Below, in pieces: positions 1 through 7,272 of a stretch of DNA of 64,000 bases. This stretch comes from a bacterium 1xD42-87 (GTDB taxonomy: Bacteria > Bacillota > Clostridia > Lachnospirales > Lachnospiraceae): NCBI GenBank assembly GCA_003611805.1, contig RAYM01000037.1:1-64000 (forward strand), given 5' to 3'. Each line of letters opens with the position of its first letter. Position 1 is the first letter of the stretch. Made by a program: the position numbers and the translations under genes. Under the pieces are notes generated by a model. The model had not been told where the DNA came from and did no database searches. It saw only the letters and a program-made list of their open reading frames with translations.

Positions 1-1587
1 GCCCGTCTTTCGCAGGAAGATACGTTAGAGGGCGACAGCAACAGCATTGTGAACCAGAAAGCAGTCCTCTCCAAATACGCGGCGGACAACGGCTTTTCCA
101 ATCCCGTTTTCTTCATTGACGACGGTGTATCGGGTGTGACGTTTGACAGACCAAATTTTAACCGCATGATTGCAGAGATTGAAGCCGGAAACGTGGCTAC
201 GGTCATTGTCAAGGATATGTCAAGGTTAGGGCGCGATTATCTGAAAGTCGGCTACTATACGGAAATCTTTTTCGTAGAACGTGACGTGAGATATATCGCA
301 ATCAATGACGGAGTAGACAGTGCAAAAGGCGACAACGATTTTACCCCGTTCCGTAACCTGTTTAATGATTTTTACGCCAAAGATACAAGCAAAAAGGTAC
401 GGGCAATCAAGCGGGCGCAGGGACAGGCGGGAGAACATCTGACAAAGCCGCCTTACGGCTACATAGTAAGCCCTAAGGACAAAAAGCAATGGATTGTAGA
501 CGAGGAAGCCGCCGCTGTGGTGAAGAGGGTTTTTGATTTATGTATCGCCGGAAAAGGCCCCATGCAGATAGCAAAAATCCTCAAAGAAGATAAGGTATTG
601 ACTGCCAAAGCCCACTACGCAAAGAAAAAGGGAAAACCATTTCCCGAAAATCCCTATGATTGGAGGGATAGTACCATTGTGGGCATATTGGAGCGTATGG
701 ACTACTGCGGGCATACGGTGAACTTCAAAAGCTATTCCAAATCCCACAAGCTGAAAAAGCGGATTCCAACCACAAAGGAACAGCAGGCTATCTTCTTCAA
801 TACCCATGAAGCGATTGTAGAGGACGCTGTTTTTGAACGGGTGCAGGAACTAAGGTCAAATAAACGCCGCCCTACAAAAGCAGACAGACAGGGCTTGTTT
901 TCCGGCTTGGTATATTGTGCAGACTGCGGGAGTAAATTACACTTTGCTACCTGCAAAAGTTTTAACGGCTCACAAGACCACTACCGCTGTGCAAAATACA
1001 AGAGCAATACAGGAAGCTGCACGGCTCACTTTATCCGCGAGGAAGTGTTGAAGCAGATAGTGTGGGGCAGGATATTTGATGTGACCGCCCTTTTCTTTGA
1101 TGACATCATGGCTTTCCATGAAATGATGTATCAGCAACGCTCCGCTGAAACGGAAAAGGAAATGAAGCGTAGGAAGCGTGAAGTCGGACAGGCGAGGAAG
1201 CGGATTGCGGAACTTGACCGTATCTTCAAGCGGATTTATGAGGACGACATAAGCGGTGCAATCAGTCACGAAAGATTTTTGAAGTTATCCGCAGAGTATG
1301 AAGCGGAACAGCGGGAACTGGAAGAAAAAGTCAAGGCAGACCAGCAGGAAGTCGATACCTACGAACAGAACAAGAGCGATTTTGACAGCTTCGCCGCGAT
1401 TATCCGCAAGTATGTGGGGATAAAGGAACTCACCCCCGCAATCGTCAATGAATTTATCAAGAAAATCATAGTCCATGCGCCGGAAAAAGTGGACGGGAAG
1501 CGGGTACAGAAAGTAGATATTGTTTTCAACTTTGTAGGGGAAATCAATTTCCTTTCTGTCACACAACCGAAACGGCAAGGCGCATAG
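1..1587 (+). CDS. Large serine recombinase (TnpX/TndX type), 5' end outside window
   Basis: Site-specific DNA recombinase that excises and inserts a mobile element through a phosphoserine intermediate. The frame is open from base 1, so the true start lies to the left; the GTG at 49 is internal. Visible are the catalytic-serine segment ARLSQED (serine codon at 10-12), resolvase motifs VKDMSRLGRDYLKVG, the recombinase-domain PPYGY, a zinc ribbon (YCADCGSKL then RC and SC pairs) near residue 305, a coiled coil at about 370-430, and a basic C-terminal domain like those of Tn4451/Tn5397 recombinases. Such genes sit at one end of their transposon, so the element extends leftwards and its right end should be just after this gene. 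The family call is firm; the element identity is unknown. Confidence 0.9.
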   Translation, partial: ARLSQEDTLEGDSNSIVNQKAVLSKYAADNGFSNPVFFIDDGVSGVTFDRPNFNRMIAEIEAGNVATVIVKDMSRLGRDYLKVGYYTEIFFVERDVRYIAINDGVDSAKGDNDFTPFRNLFNDFYAKDTSKKVRAIKRAQGQAGEHLTKPPYGYIVSPKDKKQWIVDEEAAAVVKRVFDLCIAGKGPMQIAKILKEDKVLTAKAHYAKKKGKPFPENPYDWRDSTIVGILERMDYCGHTVNFKSYSKSHKLKKRIPTTKEQQAIFFNTHEAIVEDAVFERVQELRSNKRRPTKADRQGLFSGLVYCADCGSKLHFATCKSFNGSQDHYRCAKYKSNTGSCTAHFIREEVLKQIVWGRIFDVTALFFDDIMAFHEMMYQQRSAETEKEMKRRKREVGQARKRIAELDRIFKRIYEDDISGAISHERFLKLSAEYEAEQRELEEKVKADQQEVDTYEQNKSDFDSFAAIIRKYVGIKELTPAIVNEFIKKIIVHAPEKVDGKRVQKVDIVFNFVGEINFLSVTQPKRQGA

Positions 1588-1600
1588 GAAATCGAAAAGA

Positions 1601-1631
1601 CGGTACAGCCCTTGTAATCGGGGCTATACCG
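1601..1631 (+). terminator. Hairpin after the serine recombinase
   Basis: A 10-bp stem (GGTACAGCCC with GGGCTATACC, one G-U pair) with a 9-nt loop begins 14 bases after the recombinase stop. There is no U-tract, so it may be a weak terminator or part of the element end rather than an intrinsic terminator. Confidence 0.35.
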
Positions 1632-1686
1632 CCTAATCTGAAATTACTTCCCTCTAACCGTAAACATTTGGTGTAAACGGATTAGG
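1632..1686. repeat. Short inverted repeat, candidate right end of the mobile element
   Basis: CCTAATC at 1632-1638 is the exact reverse complement of GATTAGG at 1680-1686. Between them GTAAAC occurs twice as a direct repeat (1660-1665 and 1673-1678). Large serine recombinases commonly act on imperfect dyads close to their own gene, so this is a candidate attachment or end sequence. The role is inferred from position only. Confidence 0.3.
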
Positions 1687-1720
1687 TGAAACTAAGAATG
1701 GAAGAACGCATATATCACAA

Positions 1721-2014
1721 ATGCATATACAGCAAGTAATAGCCCACTATTGGGGAAGGACAGATAGTGCAAATATATTGGGTAATTCCGTAGAGTCAGC
1801 AATACGAGCTGCCCAAAAGGCTTTATATGATTTTGACCATCCGTTGGAACCTAACAAGGTAAGAAGTATTGAAGAACAGCAGGCACGTGTAAAAGAAAGG
1901 CAGTTTTATGTATCTTTTCTGGAGAAGCTGCAGAAATTGCTAACAGAGAATAAGGAGCAGGGGGAAACAGGGTTATGCGGTGTAAGTGATAAAACTTCTT
2001 TGTATAGCAAATGA
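1721..2014 (+). CDS. Hypothetical protein, 97 aa, possibly truncated by element insertion
   Basis: I do not recognise this protein. It is charged and largely helical by composition, with no signal peptide or membrane segment and a Lys/Glu-rich C-terminal half (residues 45-80). The frame stays open upstream to about 1664 and there is no clear ribosome site before the ATG at 1721. It could therefore be the tail of a longer gene interrupted by the element on its left. A good intrinsic terminator follows at 2043-2092, which supports a transcribed unit. Function unknown. Confidence 0.4.
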   Translation: MHIQQVIAHYWGRTDSANILGNSVESAIRAAQKALYDFDHPLEPNKVRSIEEQQARVKERQFYVSFLEKLQKLLTENKEQGETGLCGVSDKTSLYSK

Positions 2015-2042
2015 TATTGTTGTGCGACAACTATTTTGGAAG

Positions 2043-2092
2043 AGTATGCACTATGTTGGGACTGTGCCAGCATGGTGCATACTTTCTCTTTT
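2043..2092 (+). terminator. Rho-independent terminator
   Basis: A 13-bp stem (AGTATGCACTATG at 2043-2055 with CATGGTGCATACT at 2071-2083, one G-U pair) is followed directly by TTCTCTTTT. It ends the unit containing the 97-aa ORF. Confidence 0.75.
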
Positions 2093-2330
2093 GGGTTATT
2101 CTTCTATAAGTGGCCTTATTATAGACAAGATTGATGAGGGCATGTGATTGATGGATCTTTTAGAATAGGAGCGTAGTTTTGAAAGGGTGTTAATGCAATA
2201 TCTTTTTGCTAATATACGAGCAGTTTCTTATGGGTAAAATCTCGAATAAATATTGATCTTCCCACGGTTGAAAGGTAACTTCATTATTCTTGAATATTCA
2301 TATTTATATTGTGACTCATTTGTTTGATCA
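2093..2330. other. Intergenic stretch with no recognisable feature
   Basis: AT-rich sequence between the terminator and the transposase-like fragment. I see no convincing ORF, RNA structure or promoter pair in it. Confidence 0.5.
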
Positions 2331-2528
2331 TTACGCAAAACCAATCTTAGTATAACACTTTTTCTGGAAAAACAAATACTGAAAATTCTGTGTCACAGGT
2401 GTACCTTTCCTATGATAAGCGCCCGCCGTTTTCAGGGCAGACGTCACATGGAATCTGGCGAAAAATCTTTTAATAGTTTTAGAAATCTGGTTATCATTCT
2501 GGTTGTCTTGTGTTATACTGTTATTCAT
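2331..2528 (-). pseudogene. N-terminal fragment resembling an IS4-type transposase
   Basis: Read on the - strand from the ATG at 2528, the peptide begins MNNSITQDNQND and continues through FFARFHVTSALKTAGAYHRK to a YLFFQKK end. From memory this resembles the first 60 residues of IS4-family transposases common in Lachnospiraceae. The rest of the transposase, including the DDE catalytic core, is absent and no terminal repeats are evident, so this would be a relic. An overlapping + strand ORF (2412-2663) is taken as its shadow. The family assignment is from pattern recognition only. Confidence 0.45.
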
Positions 2529-2642
2529 AGCATGGGTCTCCGTTGGTATGTTGTTTTCTGGACAATTCAATTATACCAAAAACAGAGTGTTTCATGCTAT
2601 TTTATTGCCAGTTTTTATTGGATGTTCAAGGTGCATAGGCGC

Positions 2643-2890
2643 TTATTCAAGTGCGAAGTTTGAGTAACAAATCCCAAGAAATGGCGGGCAGATATGGCAG
2701 AGTCCACACTTTGCGCCAACCCCTGTGCCGTCCGTCTGCACGCAGGTAATTGCGTAGCTTGAGAACAGTTCCGTGCTGATGATGTCTGGCGCATTGTCCA
2801 GACCGTTCATAAAGGTGTCCCCCCCGTTACGGGCACGACAATGTAAAACTCCCTGCCTTCACTCTGCAGTTTTTCGAGGGTGACATACAT
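2643..2890 (-). pseudogene. Frameshifted Cys-rich small ORF downstream of the GHKL kinase
   Basis: Starting at the ATG at 2890, four bases after the kinase stop, the reading is MYVTLEKLQSEGREFYIVVP then VTGG, reaching a run of seven G (bases 2819-2825 on the + strand). A one-base slip there joins DTFMNGLDNAPDIISTELFS and a Cys-rich tail containing KCGLCHICPP, ending at TAA 2643-2645. Without the slip the frame stops within four codons. The span is 248 bases, which is not a multiple of three. Both halves look protein-like. I do not recognise the family. The cause could be a phase-variable G tract, a sequencing error or decay. Confidence 0.4.
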
Positions 2891-2894
2891 TTCG

Positions 2895-4205
2895 TTATTT
2901 TTGCATACATAAGATAAGCCTGAGCACAAACACCCCGTCGTCATTTCGGAAATCATATTCCCCGTTATACTTTTTCACCGTTCTGATGATGCTGGAAACG
3001 CCCACACCCTTTTTTAATTCACTTCCGGGTTTTCCATCCTCCAATGTCGTCTCTTTTCTGCATGTATTTCTGCAGGAAATAATCAGTTTATTCTTTCTAC
3101 GCCTAAGCATCAGATCAATAAAACATTCCTGCTCATCCAGCCTCTTTTTCACTTCCATGCAGGCGTAAATCGCATTTTCGTACGCATTCGCGAGAATTGC
3201 TACCAGGTCGATGTCCGAAATTTCCGGATTCTTTTCAAGCTCCACATCCAGTTTTACCTTAATCCGCTCACGCTCCGCCTTTCTCGTATAAGCGGAAAGC
3301 ACGTTATTGACTGCCGTATTGGCGCAGATCGCCTGCTGCACCCCACGGTCCATTTCCCGGTCATACTCCTGCAGATACTGCAAAAGTTCTTCGGTCTCTC
3401 CTTTGCGCGCGCACTCCGCAATTACCGCGTTATGATGCCTGATATCATGACGGAGTCTTTTACCGGACTCCACCGACTCTTCCAGAATTTCCAGCTGCCG
3501 CTCCAAAAGTCTGTAGTTCATCTGGATCAACTGGTTTTCCCTCTCGTACTCCTTTTCTTTTCCAATGTGCAGATAAAAATGAAAAATAAGAAGCTGCAGA
3601 GTTCCCGTCAGGAAAAAGTTCATCAGGATCTGATAAATTCTGTGAAACGTCATTTCCTTGTTCAGACCCGGATTTAAAATGTAACCAATGCCAAGTAGAA
3701 TACATATAATCATCACGGCGACACTGAACTTATCCGCCTCGCTCTCCACATAATCGCCAAAATCTTTTACCGTCTTCCTGACGTACTTATTGAGCAGGAA
3801 CGCAATCAATCCAATCAGCCCGATACGCGCCACGATGTCCGCCCACACATTGCGGTCAAAGAAAAGAATGGAAATTTCCAGCGCTCCGACCAGAAATATG
3901 GCAAGCAGATAAAATACCAGCGCCAGCTTATACACAGTCAGATAAAGGGAATCCCTGCTCATAAGAACGGCAAAAAGGGCAAAGCAGAGATACATGACAA
4001 AGGCAACCATCCGCGTGCAGCTTTCCCAGTCCGCCACATACCACACACATGCCAGAATAAGCAGTACCACAGAAAAACAGCTATAGCAGACGACAGTCTT
4101 CTTCCTGCCAAACCGGGATTGCGCGAGTAGGGAAAACAGCGCAATCGTCCCCGCAAGGCTGATCGCAAAACGGATAAACGCTATGTATACAGAGCCACCC
4201 AACAT
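2895..4205 (-). CDS. GHKL-domain sensor histidine kinase (AgrC-like)
   Basis: Membrane sensor kinase of 436 aa. Residues 1-215 form about six hydrophobic segments. A coiled linker follows, then the phosphoacceptor box RHDIRHHN with His near residue 253, and a GHKL ATPase with N-box ANAYENAIYAC (340-349) and G-box KGVGVSSI (399-406). This is the architecture of peptide-sensing AgrC/ComD-type kinases, which normally pair with a LytTR response regulator; none is present here. The start is supported by AGAGGA seven bases upstream of the ATG. It may be an orphan, or its partner may have been lost downstream, where a frameshifted ORF lies. Confidence 0.85.
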   Translation of the reverse strand: MLGGSVYIAFIRFAISLAGTIALFSLLAQSRFGRKKTVVCYSCFSVVLLILACVWYVADWESCTRMVAFVMYLCFALFAVLMSRDSLYLTVYKLALVFYLLAIFLVGALEISILFFDRNVWADIVARIGLIGLIAFLLNKYVRKTVKDFGDYVESEADKFSVAVMIICILLGIGYILNPGLNKEMTFHRIYQILMNFFLTGTLQLLIFHFYLHIGKEKEYERENQLIQMNYRLLERQLEILEESVESGKRLRHDIRHHNAVIAECARKGETEELLQYLQEYDREMDRGVQQAICANTAVNNVLSAYTRKAERERIKVKLDVELEKNPEISDIDLVAILANAYENAIYACMEVKKRLDEQECFIDLMLRRRKNKLIISCRNTCRKETTLEDGKPGSELKKGVGVSSIIRTVKKYNGEYDFRNDDGVFVLRLILCMQK

Positions 4206-4480
4206 GTCAATTCCTCTTTTCTCGCACGACCTAGTTTCTGCAGATTTCCAGTTTCTACAGCACTATTCTACAATAATTTCTTGTTGAAAAAAGGGTTGTC
4301 ACGCGATTGTTACCTGACGTTTATTTTCACGTTCAATTTCGGAGTAAAAAAAGACATCCGACCAATCTTTTTATGCTATACTAAGTCAAAGACCCCGCCG
4401 TAAAGCAGTGGTTAAGCTTCGCTTAATCGGCATCAAACCGAAAACGCCCCAAGGGCAGGATGTAAGATTCGAGGATGACT

Positions 4481-5164
4481 ATGTATAACGTTCTGATGGT
4501 GGATGACGATCCGATGATATTAGAAGATAATAAGACATATTTCTCCGCAAAGGGTTACGCGGTTGTCTGCGCTGATACCGCTGAGACAGCGGAAAAGATC
4601 ATTTTATCCAATGCGTTGGACTGCGTGATTCTGGACGTTGACCTACCCGGTATGAGCGGTTTCACGCTGTGCGAAAAAATACGCGCAAAGACAGGCCTTC
4701 CCATCGTTTTCCTCTCCGGCTATACCGAGGAGGAAAACAGGATCCGCGGACTGTCCATCGGCGGGGACGACTATGTTTGTAAGCCTTACAGTTTAAAAGA
4801 ACTGGAACTGCGGGTACAGGCGCGCATCCGCTCCGGCAGAGCTGCGGAGCCGCCCAAAACGCTTACTTACGGTCCGCTTTCCATCTGCCCTTCCTCCTGC
4901 AGCGCCATTTATGAAACACATTCCGTAGATTTTTCTTCCTACGAATTTGATGTGTTGTATTTTCTTGCAAGACATCCCAACGAAATCTATACGCCGGAAC
5001 AGATTTACGATTCGGTATGGAAAGCCCCGATCAACAAGGGGCAGAAATCCCTGCAGGTTATTATGGGGCGCATACGCAGAAAGCTCTATGCAGTCTGCCC
5101 CGACCATGACTATATCCAGACCAAGCGCTACAAAGGTTATCTGTTTGTCCCGGATCTGGAATAA
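4481..5164 (+). CDS. OmpR/PhoB-family response regulator
   Basis: DNA-binding regulator of 227 aa: receiver domain (1-115) with acidic pocket VDDDP near the N-terminus, phospho-acceptor Asp in ILDVDLPG (about residue 52) and Lys in CKPYS, then a winged-helix output domain (about 130-225) ending in RYKGYLF. An in-frame ATG at 4475 lies only three bases after GAGG, whereas the ATG at 4481 has proper spacing and gives the canonical MYNVLMVDDDP start. The nearest same-strand partner is the sensor kinase at 7273, separated by an opposite-strand surface-protein gene. The 3' end overlaps that gene by 28 bp in a convergent arrangement. Confidence 0.9.
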   Translation: MYNVLMVDDDPMILEDNKTYFSAKGYAVVCADTAETAEKIILSNALDCVILDVDLPGMSGFTLCEKIRAKTGLPIVFLSGYTEEENRIRGLSIGGDDYVCKPYSLKELELRVQARIRSGRAAEPPKTLTYGPLSICPSSCSAIYETHSVDFSSYEFDVLYFLARHPNEIYTPEQIYDSVWKAPINKGQKSLQVIMGRIRRKLYAVCPDHDYIQTKRYKGYLFVPDLE

Positions 5165-7239
5165 CGGGAGCGCGCATAAAAACCTGCCGTCCCGGCAGCC
5201 ACCGCAAGCAGGACAACCCCCACCGCGATTACCATATGTCCGATCCGACGGTTGTCCGCACGCAGAGTCTGCGCGGGACCCGCGCCGTTTTCCCCGTATG
5301 TGGATAGGGCTTCGACAGCCTCCGCATCATTCTGGGCATCAGGATCACTGTTGCCAGTGTTTTCCCCACCGCCCGCGTCCATCCGCGCATAGAGGGCAGG
5401 AGTTTCACCGGGTTCCTGTGACTCAGCCTGTGGCATCTGCTGCGCATTGACAGTCCCAGCTTTCGTGTCAGGCAGCTGATCCGCCTCAGTATTTGAAGAT
5501 TTCGCCTCTGACACCCGTCCCGCACTGCCGTCTGCCAATGCCGCATGCAACGGCTGCCCTGCATTATGGTTTGAATCGCCGGCATCAGAAGGCATCCCGT
5601 ATTCAGCCCCGCCCGCATCAGCCTGGTCCGGGTCGTCACCGCAGCCTTCCTCCTGCTCCGGCTTTTCCTCTTTGGTAGGTGAGCCGACATTCTCCTCCTG
5701 CGGCTTGTCAGGCGGGTTTGTGATGGAAGTGCCGCCGCCCCGGCTGCCGCCTATATCCTCCATGACGTCCAAATCGTCGGCCGCGTAGCATAGCACATTG
5801 GAAAAATATTCGATTCCGTTATTGTTGCACTGCAGGCGGATATAGATATACGGGTGAGCCGCCCTGCCGGACCGCACGCCGTCAACGATAATAACGAAGC
5901 CTTCGTATGTACCATTCACCATTGCTTCCTCGGATACCATCCAGTTTTCCGCGTCGAAAGAGTACTCCGAAATCAGCGTATAAGGAAATTCCTCCTCCGG
6001 CTTCGTATAACAGCCCTTGAAAATATAAGAGTTTCCGTACATCGATGCATTTACTTTCTTAAAGGTCAGCGGATAATCATTATAAACAACCGTGCCCCGC
6101 ACTGGCTCCATGGATGCCGCATCCGAAAAAGAACCTTGCAGCTTGAAACGCAGTCTTTCTTCCTGCTGCCTCTCCGTACCTTCCAGATTCCACACCAGAG
6201 GAACCGAAACATCGGAGTTTACCTCTCCCTGCCGGTTAACTCTGCAGCGAAGAGCTTCCGGCAGGACATCATTCACCGTCTGTCCCTTCTCCACAACAAC
6301 GCAGACGGGATCCGATTCTATTACGAACGGCGTCTCGGCGTAATGGACGCTCCCTGTGACCCGGCAGTCGGAAACAGCCAGACCTGCGCCTTCCTCCTGC
6401 CACAGCGCGCCCGTTTTGCTCTCCACCGTAATGCCCTGCATGGACAGCAGCCCCCTTTCCTCCACACAAAAGATGCCTTTGCCCTCCGGCTGTCCTGAAA
6501 AGGTGAGATGATTATCACTCATAAGATCAACCGCCTTGGTCACCGTGATGGTATAGCGGTCTGTATCAACCATGATGACGGGCATATGCAGCGCACCGGG
6601 GTAAAAACTGTAGTCCTCATCCAGAACAATATGGTCAGCCAGTTTTACCGTGCCCCCGGTGTACTTGTGCGATTCCAGCCAGTCTGTCAGTTCCCCGCCG
6701 CTGGACACGCTTTCTTCCGGTTCCTCCGTGACAGCTGATTTCATTGCCCGCACCGCTGAGCCGACAGCAAGCTCATCAGCTTCCCACGGCTCCGGGTCAA
6801 CGGCTGGCTCGTCAGTTTTGCCCGGCTCCGCGTCGACGGCTGGCTCATCGCTTTCCCACGGCTCCGCGCCAGCGGCTGGCTCGTCAGTTTCCCACGGCTC
6901 CACGTCGACGGCCGGCTCGTCAGTTTCCCACGGCTCCGCGCCAGCGGCTGGCTCGTCAGTTTCCCACGGCTCCACGTCGACGGCCGGCTCATCAGTTTCC
7001 CACGGCTCCACGCCAGCGGCTGGCTTGTCCGTTTCCCACGGCTCCGCGTCGACGGCTGGCTCGTCAGTTTCCCACGGTTCCATGTCGGCGGCTTGTGCAT
7101 CGTTCTGCCCTGCCTCCGGGGTATGGACATCCTCCGCATTTTGCGGCGCGGCTATTGCGACAGTGAAATCGGCTCTGTATAATAGAAACACAATTGCGAG
7201 ACTGAGTACAAACAGGAAAGTACGCTTATTTTTCATCAT
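5137..7239 (-). CDS. Secreted, C-terminally anchored surface protein with EPWETDEPA repeats
   Basis: About 700 aa. An N-terminal signal segment (KNKRTFLFVLSLAIVFLLYR) is followed by an acidic region of nine 12-residue repeats (EPWETDEPAVDA and variants), a beta-rich region containing a right-handed-helix-like stretch, a low-complexity Pro/Glu/Asp/Gln linker (about residues 480-650), and a C-terminal membrane helix followed by basic residues. No LPXTG is seen. The ATG at 7239 (or 7236) is chosen over an upstream in-frame ATG at 7281 because AGAAGAG precedes it and the signal peptide then starts MMKNK. Only 33 bp separate its start from that of the divergent kinase. The gene lies between a response regulator and a sensor kinase and is a plausible target of them. 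No homologue is recognised by name. Confidence 0.75.
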   Translation of the reverse strand: MMKNKRTFLFVLSLAIVFLLYRADFTVAIAAPQNAEDVHTPEAGQNDAQAADMEPWETDEPAVDAEPWETDKPAAGVEPWETDEPAVDVEPWETDEPAAGAEPWETDEPAVDVEPWETDEPAAGAEPWESDEPAVDAEPGKTDEPAVDPEPWEADELAVGSAVRAMKSAVTEEPEESVSSGGELTDWLESHKYTGGTVKLADHIVLDEDYSFYPGALHMPVIMVDTDRYTITVTKAVDLMSDNHLTFSGQPEGKGIFCVEERGLLSMQGITVESKTGALWQEEGAGLAVSDCRVTGSVHYAETPFVIESDPVCVVVEKGQTVNDVLPEALRCRVNRQGEVNSDVSVPLVWNLEGTERQQEERLRFKLQGSFSDAASMEPVRGTVVYNDYPLTFKKVNASMYGNSYIFKGCYTKPEEEFPYTLISEYSFDAENWMVSEEAMVNGTYEGFVIIVDGVRSGRAAHPYIYIRLQCNNNGIEYFSNVLCYAADDLDVMEDIGGSRGGGTSITNPPDKPQEENVGSPTKEEKPEQEEGCGDDPDQADAGGAEYGMPSDAGDSNHNAGQPLHAALADGSAGRVSEAKSSNTEADQLPDTKAGTVNAQQMPQAESQEPGETPALYARMDAGGGENTGNSDPDAQNDAEAVEALSTYGENGAGPAQTLRADNRRIGHMVIAVGVVLLAVAAGTAGFYARSRYSRSGTNR
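6757..7080 (-). repeat. Nine tandem 36-bp repeats encoding EPWETDEPA units
   Basis: Nine consecutive 36-bp units encode 12-residue blocks. Middle units alternate between AVDV/AVDA and AAGA/AAGV endings, giving a 72-bp higher-order period; the last two units (6757-6828) are degenerate. As the unit is a multiple of three, copy-number change would keep frame. It also creates long spurious ORFs in the other frames. Confidence 0.9.
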
Positions 7240-7272
7240 TTTCACTCTTCTTTGGAAGGAATCTATATTATT

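Noticed and set aside
2412..2663. 83-aa + strand ORF with a hydrophobic segment
   Set aside because: Overlaps the better-matching transposase-like fragment on the opposite strand, and no ribosome site is evident.
6757..7080. Regular repeats resembling a CRISPR array
   Set aside because: Units are contiguous with no unique spacers, and they encode a protein repeat.
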